From Paenibacillaceae bacterium (GTDB lineage Bacteria > Bacillota > Bacilli > Paenibacillales > Paenibacillaceae): a stretch of DNA of 64,000 nt. The position numbers and the translations under genes were made by a program. The notes under the pieces were generated by a model that saw nothing but the letters and a program-made list of their open reading frames with translations, was not told the origin of the DNA and made no database searches. Below, one piece after another: positions 1 through 7,350 of this stretch. Within the stretch, counting starts at the first letter, position 1; the number at the start of each line of letters is the position of its first letter. The stretch spans positions 1-64,000 of the forward strand of contig CAAFUF010000003.1 of assembly GCA_900766135.1 (NCBI GenBank), read 5' to 3'.

Positions 1-29
1 ACTACCGTTGATTCGGTGGTGCTCTTTTT
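1..29 (+). terminator. Probable terminator of a gene left of the window
   Basis: ACTACCG (1-7) can pair with CGGTGGT (14-20), one pair being G-T, around a 6-base loop. A short CTC then leads into TTTTT. This fits a rho-independent terminator for a plus-strand gene that ends before the window. The upstream part may be cut off, so the call is tentative. Confidence 0.4.
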
Positions 30-46
30 GTACTCCCGGGGAAAAA

Positions 47-224
47 CCTGCAAAAGTGCAGGTATTTTCGAGAAATTCGCTCGTTTTCGGCGAAAGCCTG
101 CAAAAGTGCAGGTATTTTTCCGAGTCGAAGGCAATTGAGGTGTTTGAGCCCCAAAAGCCTGCACTTTTGCAGGTATTTTGATAAACCGGCGGGTTCGCTC
201 TCAAAAAAACTGTATTTTTGCAGG
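47..224. repeat. Palindrome cluster, family A (4 copies)
   Basis: Four 16-base units lie at 47-62, 97-112, 158-173 and 209-224. Three are perfect inverted repeats with arms CCTGCA/TGCAGG and a 4-base loop (AAAG twice, CTTT once). The fourth is degenerate on its left arm. Each is preceded by an A-rich run and followed by TATTT(T), so a transcript would form short terminator-like hairpins. Centre-to-centre spacing is 50, 61 and 51 bp. The sequence between units is not conserved. No gene overlaps them convincingly. This resembles a mobile or regulatory intergenic palindrome family; I cannot assign it to a named one. Confidence 0.85.
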
Positions 225-340
225 TATTTGCGAAAAGGCGACTAACCAGCACATAGCATGGAACTTGGCTTCAATTTCTAGACCTGCGCCCACCAACCGG
301 ACGTTCTCTCATACGCTTCAAGGATTAACTCAAGCCCAAG

Positions 341-366
341 CACCTCCGTTAAACGGCGGTGTTTTT
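341..366 (+). terminator. Orphan rho-independent terminator
   Basis: CACCTCCGT (341-349) pairs with ACGGCGGTG (353-361) with one mismatch, followed by TTTTTT. No convincing reading frame lies between the palindrome cluster and this hairpin. It therefore ends either an unrecognised short RNA starting near 230-300 or read-through from upstream. The stretch 225-497 otherwise shows no recognisable feature beyond the promoter region of the small gene at 498. Confidence 0.6.
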
Positions 367-497
367 TGATTTTTTGCACGGAATTACCACACATATCGCT
401 GATCCCGGTTGCACACGCTATTTTTGATATTTCTCGACCAGTAAAGAAGTGACGTAAATAATATTATGTTAACTAAATTTCATTTGGAGGCCAAATC

Positions 498-671
498 ATG
501 AGCAACAAAATCGAAGCGATCCGTGCGGATCATCAAAACTTCTTAGATAAGACCGAGGATGAAGTAAAGGAGGTTCCCGCCACGACAAATGTGAATGAGG
601 CTGTGGAGGCCATTACGGCACATATCAACAAATATGACGAACCCGAGGAGAAGGAACGGAAAAAACAATAG
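498..671 (+). CDS. Small acidic hypothetical protein (57 aa)
   Basis: I do not recognise this protein. It starts at ATG 498 behind a good ribosome site (TTTGGAGG, about 485-490) and stops just before a perfect terminator, which together make it a convincing gene despite its size. It is very hydrophilic, rich in Glu, Lys and Asp, with no signal peptide, membrane segment or cysteine. The C-terminus is strongly charged (EEKERKKQ) and the middle is likely helical. It lies upstream of two spore coat genes but is separated from them by its own terminator, so the neighbourhood says little about its role. Confidence 0.65.
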   Translation: MSNKIEAIRADHQNFLDKTEDEVKEVPATTNVNEAVEAITAHINKYDEPEEKERKKQ

Positions 672-686
672 TCGTAAAAAACAACA

Positions 687-713
687 AAAGCCCCGTCTAT
701 TCGGGGCTTTCGC
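687..713 (+). terminator. Terminator after the small gene
   Basis: A perfect 9-bp stem, AAAGCCCCG (687-695) with CGGGGCTTT (702-710), closes a 6-base loop. The A-run on the left and T-run on the right make it work in both directions, so it also serves the minus-strand coat gene that ends at 718. Confidence 0.85.
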
Positions 714-717
714 GTTA

Positions 718-1203
718 TTACAGGTTCAATGCATTGTTGGCCATTTTTACATCGTTTGCAAGGAGTTGTTCCAAATTGTATGACGGATAAAAACCATGCT
801 GATACATAAAGTTGTATACTTTGGCATGCAGGGCAATGCAGCCGAGCAGCTGTTTCTGAAAGGTATCGCGAAGCTGGGGAGTGGCAGTTTCGGTAATGGC
901 GATGGCGTAGTTACGCACGGCCGTCTTCAGAAAACCAAGCAGCGTAGCCGCCTCCACTGCCGTCATATCCGGCGACGTGTTACGAGCCATGGTTGGGGCC
1001 ATCGGATAAAATTTCAGCAATTCGCGTAAATTTTGCTCCAATGCTTTAATCGTTTCGGCGTAAAGTGCTTTGAGAGTCGGTTCTTGAATGGTGGGGAGCT
1101 TCTTCTTAAACACCGTCAAATGTGTAGATTGAAAGGCGACCAGCTCATGCAACTCCATCGTTTCATGCCAGGCTAAATGTTCATGGGTCCATGAATTATC
1201 CAC
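718..1203 (-). CDS. CotF-family spore coat protein
   Basis: The protein belongs to the coat protein F family, helical ferritin-like-fold proteins deposited in the endospore coat. Characteristic blocks are the N-terminal LAWHETMELHELVAF segment, a central LRELLKFYPMAP segment and a C-terminal YNFMYQHGFYPSYN segment before a short tail. I chose the GTG at 1203, giving 161 aa. It follows a GGAG-type ribosome site and starts the protein just before the conserved block. A longer frame to 1314 exists, but its extra 37 residues do not look like the family. It is divergent from a second coat gene at 1398, a common arrangement for CotF-like pairs that suggests co-expression in the mother cell late in sporulation (inference). 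Confidence 0.8.
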   Translation of the reverse strand: MDNSWTHEHLAWHETMELHELVAFQSTHLTVFKKKLPTIQEPTLKALYAETIKALEQNLRELLKFYPMAPTMARNTSPDMTAVEAATLLGFLKTAVRNYAIAITETATPQLRDTFQKQLLGCIALHAKVYNFMYQHGFYPSYNLEQLLANDVKMANNALNL

Positions 1204-1397
1204 TATTTCACACTCCAGAGTTAGAATTAGTACATTATATTCGCCCGGATGAAAATGGGTATTTGTCCTTATGAACCTGACGTCCTTAATTTGTGAATAT
1301 TGGGTAGGATTCACCCTTACGGCAGTTGCATAGGAAAAGACGGGGAGTGCACGCTATAAATGGTTCGCACACTCATATCTAAGGAGGACGTATTGAA

Positions 1398-1961
1398 ATG
1401 CAATTGGCCGCACATGAAGCACAAGACTTAAATGAGCTGACATTAAGCTGCGTCAATTCCATCACGAACATGGCCTGTTTTATGAATCAGGTTCAAGACC
1501 CTGAACTCAAGTCAATCCTGCAGCGGCATTTTCCTCTGCATATTCAAGATTATAATATGAAGGTCGAGTTTTTGAGTAAAATAGAGGGAGCAACCGGACG
1601 GCTTCCGATCCCCGATTTGACGCCGGTGCTGCAGTCCTTTACGAACGCGCCGACGCCCCCTGTTCCGGTGATGCCGAGAACGGAGGTCCAGCAATTTAAT
1701 GACCGTGAAATTGCTACGGCCTATTTGCTGACATTGAAACGGGCTGGCCGTGAATATGCATGGGCAGCGATGGAGATGAGCCATCCGGAGATCCGCAGTT
1801 TCCTGGAACATGCCTTTTGTATGAGTTCCCACCACGCTTATGATGTGTGGCAATGGATGGCCAAGAAGGGCTATTATCCGCTTGAACCGGCACCGGCCTC
1901 TACGATGGCCACTTTAGGAACGATGTATCAGAAGGTACAGGAACCCGTAGGCGCCCTATAA
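1398..1961 (+). CDS. CotF-family spore coat protein
   Basis: A 187-residue protein of the coat F family. It starts at ATG 1398 behind a strong AAGGAGG (about 1381-1387). It shows two helical repeats typical of the family: an N-terminal block around LNELTLSCVNSITNMACFM and a C-terminal block around LEHAFCMSSHHAYDVWQWMAKKGYYP, joined by a proline-rich linker near residues 75-95. It is structurally akin to its divergent neighbour but only distantly similar in sequence. The intergenic region of about 190 bases should hold back-to-back sporulation promoters. A CATATCTA element just upstream of the ribosome site resembles a mother-cell sigma -10, but this is weak evidence. Confidence 0.8.
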   Translation: MQLAAHEAQDLNELTLSCVNSITNMACFMNQVQDPELKSILQRHFPLHIQDYNMKVEFLSKIEGATGRLPIPDLTPVLQSFTNAPTPPVPVMPRTEVQQFNDREIATAYLLTLKRAGREYAWAAMEMSHPEIRSFLEHAFCMSSHHAYDVWQWMAKKGYYPLEPAPASTMATLGTMYQKVQEPVGAL

Positions 1962-2053
1962 CCGCAAAAACTAGTAAGCCCATAGCGCAGCGGCCCGCCG
2001 ATCAAGAGGAGTCGCTGCGCTCTTAAATTAGGAAGTGGTAGCTTGTATTGTCC

Positions 2054-2875
2054 TTACGCTTTAACCGCTTGAATGATGGCGGATACGATATAATCCTCCA
2101 ACTTGATGCCGGGGATCCATTCCTTGATGAAGGTTTTCGACTCGTCTTTCGGCAGGATACGGATGTTGGAGAAGCCGCTTTGAACCAGCATTTGTTCCAA
2201 TTCTGGGATGGAGGAAGCACCGGATATGCACCCGGCATACAGGTCCTCTAAATCATTTTTGATCTCCGGAGGTAGTTCCGCCGTCGTAACGACATCCGAG
2301 ATGGCGAGACGCCCGCCCGGGAGCAACACGCGGTAAGCTTCCCGATAGACCTGCTCCTTGTCGGGCGAGAGGTTGATGACGCAGTTGGAGATGATCACAT
2401 CCACGGATTGATCGGCAACCGGCAGGTGTTCGATTTCGCCTAACCGGAAATCCACATTCATAAAACCACCCTTAATCGCGTTTTGGCGGGCGCGGCTAAC
2501 CATTTCCGGCGTCATGTCAACTCCGATGACTTTCCCTGATTCTCCGACCTGACGCGAGGCGAGAAAACAATCAAAACCGCCGCCGCTTCCCAAATCAACG
2601 ACAACCTCGCCGGGAGTCAATTGCGCGATCGCTTGAGGGTTCCCGCAACCAAGGCCTAAATTTGCGCCATCGGGCACGACATTTAATTCTTCACCGGAAT
2701 AACCCAAGCCCGCCGAGATCTCCTTGAAATCGGTGGACGAATTACAGCAACCAACGTTGTTCGGCGAGCAGCAGCTTGATTCAGTAGCGTTGGGTTGGGA
2801 ACCACTTTGAACCGCGATTTGCCGATAACGCTGGCGGACATTTTGACGGATTTCGTCAGGGTTTATTTTACTCAT
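2054..2875 (-). CDS. arsM: Arsenite S-adenosylmethionine methyltransferase
   Basis: ArsM methylates As(III) stepwise with S-adenosylmethionine, giving methylarsenicals that are volatile or further oxidised. The 273-residue protein has the SAM-binding motif DLGSGGGFD at residues 94-102 followed by VIGVD. It also has the arsenic-binding cysteines expected for the family: vicinal Cys35-Cys36, Cys43-Cys44, Cys165 in ISNCVINLS and Cys215 in YAGCISGA. The C-terminal third matches the family's small arsenic domain. It lies downstream of a tiny Cys-rich gene on the same strand and is divergent from arsR-acr3-arsC, so the shared intergenic region probably responds to ArsR. The start ATG 2875 follows an AAGGAGG-like site. 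Confidence 0.93.
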   Translation of the reverse strand: MSKINPDEIRQNVRQRYRQIAVQSGSQPNATESSCCSPNNVGCCNSSTDFKEISAGLGYSGEELNVVPDGANLGLGCGNPQAIAQLTPGEVVVDLGSGGGFDCFLASRQVGESGKVIGVDMTPEMVSRARQNAIKGGFMNVDFRLGEIEHLPVADQSVDVIISNCVINLSPDKEQVYREAYRVLLPGGRLAISDVVTTAELPPEIKNDLEDLYAGCISGASSIPELEQMLVQSGFSNIRILPKDESKTFIKEWIPGIKLEDYIVSAIIQAVKA

Positions 2876-2901
2876 GTTTTTGCCTCCTTATATCAAGCAA
2901 G

Positions 2902-3093
2902 CTAACAACAAACGGCACAGCAAGAATCGCTTGTTACCGGACGAAGGCGAAATCGCCCGATGATTCGCGAGGCCAAACGTTTCTTTGGTTGTTGTCTCGG
3001 TGTGATCCACATCCAGGCTTCGCGATTAATCCTTTGAAGCTCTAACGCTTGGAGCCTCATCAACATTTCAGCGGTATACACATCATTTAACAC
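2902..3093 (-). CDS. Small Cys-tailed protein of the ars cluster (63 aa)
   Basis: The family is unknown to me. The likely start is GTG 3093, six bases after GAGGG; an ATG at 3099 abuts that site and is less plausible. The N-terminal 30 residues are amphipathic and helical (MLMRLQALELQRINREAW), followed by a basic, proline- and arginine-rich middle. The last nine residues, SDSCCAVCC, place four cysteines as CCxxCC at the very C-terminus. It lies 26 bases upstream of arsM and is probably co-transcribed with it. Paired cysteines are the usual ligands of As(III), so metalloid binding or delivery to ArsM is a reasonable guess, but nothing proves it. Confidence 0.6.
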   Translation of the reverse strand: MLNDVYTAEMLMRLQALELQRINREAWMWITPRQQPKKRLASRIIGRFRLRPVTSDSCCAVCC

Positions 3094-3277
3094 GGTCATC
3101 CCTCATTTCTTATATTTGATTATCACAAGTAAATATTTCCGAGCGACGATCAGATGGCGAAGAAAAAAGTAGAACGAACAAAGTGAAAAAGCCTAAATCG
3201 GCGATTGATCCTTGCTGTTCCTAAATCTCCCCTTGCCTAATGTTATACTTTATATATTTGCAAAATGCAATTATAAA

Positions 3278-3293
3278 TTCATTGATTTATGAA
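3278..3293. promoter_or_regulatory. Candidate ArsR operator
   Basis: TTCAT (3278-3282) and ATGAA (3289-3293) form an inverted repeat across 6 bases in the AT-rich region between the divergent arsM-side and arsR operons. The 280-base region is strongly AT-rich and holds several other imperfect repeats (for example around 3300-3335), so the exact operator is uncertain. Confidence 0.35.
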
Positions 3294-3380
3294 ATATACA
3301 TATTAGTAATTGATTATATAATTATATTCGATTAGGATTAAATAAGGATGACGGATATGAGAAAGAGGGGGGATCATGGA

Positions 3381-3719
3381 GTGGATACGAATCAAACGAT
3401 CGATGAGATGGCAGAGACATTTAAACTGCTTGGCGATAAAACCCGGTTAACGATTTTGGCGTTGCTTAGGGAACGTGAGCTTTGCGTTTGCAATATTGTA
3501 GATCTGCTTCAAATGTCGCAGCCCAGCGTCAGCCAACATTTGCGTAAAATGAAGGCAGGCGGACTGGTCACCGAAGTTCGTCGGGGGAAATGGACCTACT
3601 ATTCCTTAAGATTAACGGAAAAGCCGTATGTCGAAGAATTGCTTGAGCACCTGCCATCCCAGGCGTCGAGGGTGAAGCAGTTATTGGAATGCGAATCGGC
3701 ATCCTCTTGCGATGAGTAA
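3381..3719 (+). CDS. arsR: ArsR-family metalloid-responsive repressor
   Basis: ArsR is a winged-helix dimer that leaves its operator when it binds As(III) or Sb(III). The motif ELCVCNIVDLL carries the classical CVC metalloid-binding pair at the start of the DNA-reading helix region, followed by SQPSVSQHLRKM, the recognition helix, and a wing with RRGKWTYYSL. A further cysteine sits in LLECES near the end. I chose GTG 3381 because AGGGGGG lies about 9 bases upstream, giving 112 aa as usual for the family; ATG 3348 or 3357 would add 8-11 residues. It heads the arsR-acr3-arsC operon and is divergent from the arsM unit, so it probably represses both. Confidence 0.9.
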   Translation: MDTNQTIDEMAETFKLLGDKTRLTILALLRERELCVCNIVDLLQMSQPSVSQHLRKMKAGGLVTEVRRGKWTYYSLRLTEKPYVEELLEHLPSQASRVKQLLECESASSCDE

Positions 3720-3736
3720 GATACCAGAATATAAGG

Positions 3737-4828
3737 ATGGTGGATAATTTGTCGGGCACGCGAAGATTATCTTTTCTTGACCGGTACCTGACGGTTTGGA
3801 TATTTGCCTCGATGGCTCTCGGATTGCTCCTCGGAAGGTTTATCCCGAATTTCTCGGAGTTCCTCTCTCGCATGCAATCAGGGACTACTTCCATTCCTAT
3901 TGCGATCGGTCTGATCGTCATGATGTATCCGCCACTGGCTAAGGTGAAGTACGAAAAGTTGGGCCGCGTATTTAAGGACTGGAGGGTGTTGCTGCTGTCC
4001 TTGCTGCAGAACTGGGTGATCGGGCCGATTCTCATGTTCCTTCTGGCGATTCTGCTGCTTAGTGACATGCCGGAGTACATGGTAGGCTTGATCATGATCG
4101 GCCTGGCACGCTGCATCGCGATGGTGCTGGTTTGGAGCGATTTGGCCAAGGGGGATCCGGAATATACCGCGGGATTGGTCGCGTTCAACTCGATTTTTCA
4201 AATCCTATTTTACTCGGTGTTCTCTTATGTATTTATCACGGTTCTCCCCGAATGGTTCGGAGTACAAGGAGCCCAAGTGGATGTGTCAATGGGTGAAATC
4301 GCTCGCAGCGTATTGATTTACCTGGGGATTCCGTTCGCGGCCGGATTGTTGTCCCGGGTGATCGGGATTCGCTGGAAAGGCAAGGCGAAATATGAACAGG
4401 GGTTTGTGCCCAAAATCAGTCCGCTGGCTCTGATCGCCTTATTGTTTACGATTGTATTGATGTTCTCTTTAAAAGCCGAGCTGATTATGACCCTGCCGTT
4501 GGATGTGGTTCGCATCGCCATTCCGATGATCATTTATTTTGTGGTTATGTTCCTGTTGTCGTTCTTTCTGTCCAAAAAAGCAGGCACGACTTACCCGGTG
4601 GCCACTTCGTTGTCTTTCACGGCAGCGAGCAATAATTTCGAACTGGCCATCGCCGTGGCCATCGGCGTGTTTGGTCTGGACTCCGGCGTTGCGTTTGCGG
4701 CGGTGATCGGGCCGCTCGTGGAGGTGCCTGTGTTAATTGCGCTCGTGAATGTCGCGCTTCGTTTCAAACAGAACCATTTCGACTCGTTATCCGAAAACCG
4801 AACTAACAAGCTAAAGGAGAGGTTATGA
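3737..4828 (+). CDS. acr3: ACR3-type arsenite efflux permease
   Basis: A 363-residue membrane protein with about ten hydrophobic helices, of the ACR3 family (BART superfamily), which exports As(OH)3 using the proton gradient. The conserved segment MIGLARCIAMVLVWSDLAKGD contains Cys126, the cysteine essential in characterised ACR3 proteins. The FTAASNNFELAIAVAIGVFG and GPLVEVPVL segments near the C-terminus are also diagnostic. The start is uncertain: ATG 3737 has its ribosome site very close, while TTG 3749 lies better placed behind GGTGG. It lies 17 bases after arsR and 4 bases before arsC in one operon. Confidence 0.93.
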   Translation: MVDNLSGTRRLSFLDRYLTVWIFASMALGLLLGRFIPNFSEFLSRMQSGTTSIPIAIGLIVMMYPPLAKVKYEKLGRVFKDWRVLLLSLLQNWVIGPILMFLLAILLLSDMPEYMVGLIMIGLARCIAMVLVWSDLAKGDPEYTAGLVAFNSIFQILFYSVFSYVFITVLPEWFGVQGAQVDVSMGEIARSVLIYLGIPFAAGLLSRVIGIRWKGKAKYEQGFVPKISPLALIALLFTIVLMFSLKAELIMTLPLDVVRIAIPMIIYFVVMFLLSFFLSKKAGTTYPVATSLSFTAASNNFELAIAVAIGVFGLDSGVAFAAVIGPLVEVPVLIALVNVALRFKQNHFDSLSENRTNKLKERL

Positions 4829-4832
4829 ACCG

Positions 4833-5258
4833 ATGAAGAAAAAAACGATTTACTTCTTATGCACCGGCAATTCCTGCCGCAGTCAAATGGCCGAAGGCTG
4901 GGCGAAAACGTTTTTGCCAGACGGGTGGGAGGTTTATAGCGCCGGGATCGAAGCGCATGGTTTGAATCCGAATGCGGTTAAAGCCATGGCTGAGGTGGGC
5001 ATCGATATCTCGGGGCAAACCTCGGATCTCATCGATATGGAGAGACTGAACCGTGCGGATCTACTCGTCACGTTGTGCGGAGATGCCGCAGACCGCTGTC
5101 CAATGACGCCGCCTCAGGTGCGACGCGAGCACTGGGGATTTGACGATCCGGCAAAAGCGACGGGTACGGATGAAGAAAAGTGGGCGGTATTCCAGCGCGT
5201 CCGCGACCAAATCGGCGAGCGCATCCGGCGTTTTGCGGATGAGGAAGGAAATGAATAG
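4833..5258 (+). CDS. arsC: Thioredoxin-coupled arsenate reductase
   Basis: ArsC reduces arsenate to arsenite, which Acr3 then exports. The fold is that of low-molecular-weight tyrosine phosphatases. The P-loop CTGNSCRS starts at Cys10, with Cys15 in the loop, and the redox pair is Cys82/Cys89 in LCGDAADRCP. These are the same positions as in the staphylococcal pI258 enzyme, which marks the thioredoxin-dependent type. The protein has 141 residues, slightly longer than the usual 131-139. ATG 4833 follows AAAGGAGAGG. The last 8 bases overlap the next gene, suggesting translational coupling. Confidence 0.95.
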   Translation: MKKKTIYFLCTGNSCRSQMAEGWAKTFLPDGWEVYSAGIEAHGLNPNAVKAMAEVGIDISGQTSDLIDMERLNRADLLVTLCGDAADRCPMTPPQVRREHWGFDDPAKATGTDEEKWAVFQRVRDQIGERIRRFADEEGNE

Positions 5259-6105
5259 GATATTTCACTATAATCCGGACCGGCCGTTTCGCGAGTCGCC
5301 GGACTTGTATGTGTGCTATTGGGGAAAAGAACGGTGCGCTCCGCTTCATTCCTTTGGCCCGGGCGTCCGCGATATTTATAAAATCCACTTTGTCCACTCG
5401 GGGCGAGGTATTGTAAAAGTGGAGGGTGAAACCTTCGAGCTAACCGGGGGGCAAGCCTTTCTCGCTTATCCCGAACGGGTGATCTTCTATCAAGCGGATC
5501 AAGACGACCCCTGGACGTATTCTTGGATCGGCTTCTGCGGTGATCAGGTAGAGGAGATTTTAGGCCGTACCCGGTTAACCCCGTCAGCTCCCGTGTTTCC
5601 AATGGATACGCAAATGATGCCGCAGTTCTACGAGATGCTGAACGAAGCAGAGGAAACGGTCGCGACCCGCGATCTGCGCCTGCAAGCGTTGCTGCACGAA
5701 TTTCTGACGCTGCTGGTGGAGCTGGTTCCTGCATCGGGGCATCCGAGCCCGGCAAAGGCTCAAGCGAAAGATGCGTATATTCATCGCTGTCTTGATTTTC
5801 TGCATAGCCATTATGGCGAGGAAATTACCGTCGGCCAATTGGCCGCGATCGTCGGATTGGACCGGAAATATTTATCTTCATTGTTTAAGCGAGCCATGGG
5901 GATGCCGCCGCAGCAATATTTGTTGAATTACCGAATGGAGAAAGCGTGCGGGTTACTGCGTAAAGGCCATTACTCTATCGCCGAAGTGGCGCGTTCGGTC
6001 GGTTATCAGGATGCCCTGTTGTTCTCTAAAATGTTCAAGAAAACAGAAGGCGTCTCCCCTACCGAGTATCGCGACCGAGCCCAAAAATCAGACATCATGC
6101 CATAG
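5251..6105 (+). CDS. AraC-family transcriptional regulator
   Basis: A 284-residue regulator that starts at ATG 5251 inside the end of arsC (8-base overlap, ribosome site GAGGAAGG). The N-terminal half is an AraC-type cupin sensor, with a beta-barrel pattern around GRGIVKVEGETFELTGGQ and a PERVIFYQAD turn. The C-terminal 100 residues hold two helix-turn-helix motifs, the first around ITVGQLAAIVGLDRKYLSSLFKR and the second around YSIAEVARSVGYQDALLFSKMFKK, ending SPTEYR. Its ligand is unknown. Such cupin sensors usually bind sugars, so its tight coupling to arsC is odd; it may simply have been captured by the operon, or it may regulate the aldo/keto reductase downstream. Confidence 0.85.
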   Translation: MNRIFHYNPDRPFRESPDLYVCYWGKERCAPLHSFGPGVRDIYKIHFVHSGRGIVKVEGETFELTGGQAFLAYPERVIFYQADQDDPWTYSWIGFCGDQVEEILGRTRLTPSAPVFPMDTQMMPQFYEMLNEAEETVATRDLRLQALLHEFLTLLVELVPASGHPSPAKAQAKDAYIHRCLDFLHSHYGEEITVGQLAAIVGLDRKYLSSLFKRAMGMPPQQYLLNYRMEKACGLLRKGHYSIAEVARSVGYQDALLFSKMFKKTEGVSPTEYRDRAQKSDIMP

Positions 6106-6186
6106 GAATCATCCATGCTGATATAGGTAAGTTGTTCCTTGTGCGTTATATTGAACACATACGGACTAAAGGAGGAACAAGCATTT

Positions 6187-7176
6187 ATGTATCAAGCAGC
6201 TGACAACAGATACGAAATGATGACATATCACCGTTCGGGACGGAGCGGGTTGAAGCTTCCGGCCATCTCACTTGGCTTATGGCATAATTTTGGCGGGATC
6301 GATGTGCTTGAAAATGGGCGTGCCATGCTGCGCAGAGCGTTCGACTTAGGAATCACGCATTTCGACCTGGCCAACAACTATGGACCGCCGCCAGGCTCGG
6401 CGGAGGAAACGTTCGGCCGGGTGCTGCGCGAGAATCTGCGTCCCTATCGAGACGAGATGATCATCTCCACCAAAGCGGGATATTACATGTGGCCAGGGCC
6501 GTATGGGGAATGGGGTTCGAAAAAATATCTGGTGTCGAGCCTGGACCAAAGCTTGAAGCGGATGGGGCTGGAGTATGTGGATATTTTCTATCACCATCGC
6601 CCTGACCCGGACACCCCGCTGGAAGAAACGATGGCGGCGCTGGATCTGATCGTTCGCCAAGGGAAGGCTTTATATGTCGGGTTGTCCAACTATCGTCCGG
6701 AAGAGACTCGCGAGGCATCCCGGATATTGAAGCAGCTTGGCACGCCGGCGGTGATCCATCAGCCGAACTATTCCATGATGAACCGCTGGATCGAAGAGGG
6801 GCTGCAGGAGGTGTTGGAGGAAGAAGGCATCGGTTCGATCGTATTCTCTCCGTTAGAGAAAGGCATTCTGACCGACCGCTACCTGAACGGAATCGCTCCG
6901 GATTCCCGCGCTGCGGGACCTAGCGTGTTTCTCCGTCCGGAGGACTTGAACGAAGAACGGATTGCGAAGGTCAAGCAGCTAAACGAGCTGGCGTCCGCTA
7001 GAGGGCAGAAGCTCTCGCAAATGGCATTGGCCTGGGTGCTGCGTGGCGGTAGAGTGACTTCTGCGCTGATCGGCGCCAGCAAGGTGAGCCAAATCGAGGA
7101 TGCGGTTGGTGCATTGGCCAAACGGTCGTTTACGCCGGAGGAGTTGCGCAAGATCGACGAGATATTAGGATTTTAA
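6187..7176 (+). CDS. Aldo/keto reductase (YghZ/MgrA-like)
   Basis: A 329-residue NADPH-dependent aldo/keto reductase of the group that includes E. coli YghZ (L-glyceraldehyde-3-phosphate reductase) and YajO-like enzymes. The TIM-barrel catalytic set is visible: Asp and Tyr in FDLANNYGPPPGSAEE, Lys in ISTKAGYYMWPGPYG, and His in YVDIFYHHRPDP. The cofactor end carries ALIGASKVSQIEDAV. The GPPPGSAEE segment is typical of the YghZ subgroup, which detoxifies aldehydes such as methylglyoxal. ATG 6187 follows AAAGGAGG; a longer frame from 6139 has no good ribosome site. It is followed by a strong terminator. Confidence 0.88.
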   Translation: MYQAADNRYEMMTYHRSGRSGLKLPAISLGLWHNFGGIDVLENGRAMLRRAFDLGITHFDLANNYGPPPGSAEETFGRVLRENLRPYRDEMIISTKAGYYMWPGPYGEWGSKKYLVSSLDQSLKRMGLEYVDIFYHHRPDPDTPLEETMAALDLIVRQGKALYVGLSNYRPEETREASRILKQLGTPAVIHQPNYSMMNRWIEEGLQEVLEEEGIGSIVFSPLEKGILTDRYLNGIAPDSRAAGPSVFLRPEDLNEERIAKVKQLNELASARGQKLSQMALAWVLRGGRVTSALIGASKVSQIEDAVGALAKRSFTPEELRKIDEILGF

Positions 7177-7189
7177 GATATCAAGGCAG

Positions 7190-7225
7190 GCGCCGCCCGA
7201 GAGAGCCTCGGGCGGCGCTTTTTTT
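7190..7225 (+). terminator. Strong terminator after the aldo/keto reductase
   Basis: A perfect 12-bp GC-rich stem, GCGCCGCCCGAG (7190-7201) with CTCGGGCGGCGC (7207-7218), has a 5-base loop and is followed by a run of seven T. Confidence 0.95.
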
Positions 7226-7350
7226 CTACTAAATTTCCCCGCCGTATTGAGCTTTGACCCGGTTAACCAGTATAATATGTCGAGTGTACCCTTTTTCGCT
7301 TATCCGAGTGTTACCAACCATATTTCCTATAGAAAAGGTGTTAAAATTCC

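Noticed and set aside
178..369. A 63-codon open frame after the first palindromes
   Set aside because: It starts inside the repeat cluster, ends in a terminator, and has no ribosome site or recognisable protein pattern.
1204..1314. N-terminal extension of the first coat protein
   Set aside because: The extra 37 residues do not resemble CotF proteins, and a GTG with a good ribosome site lies right before the conserved block.
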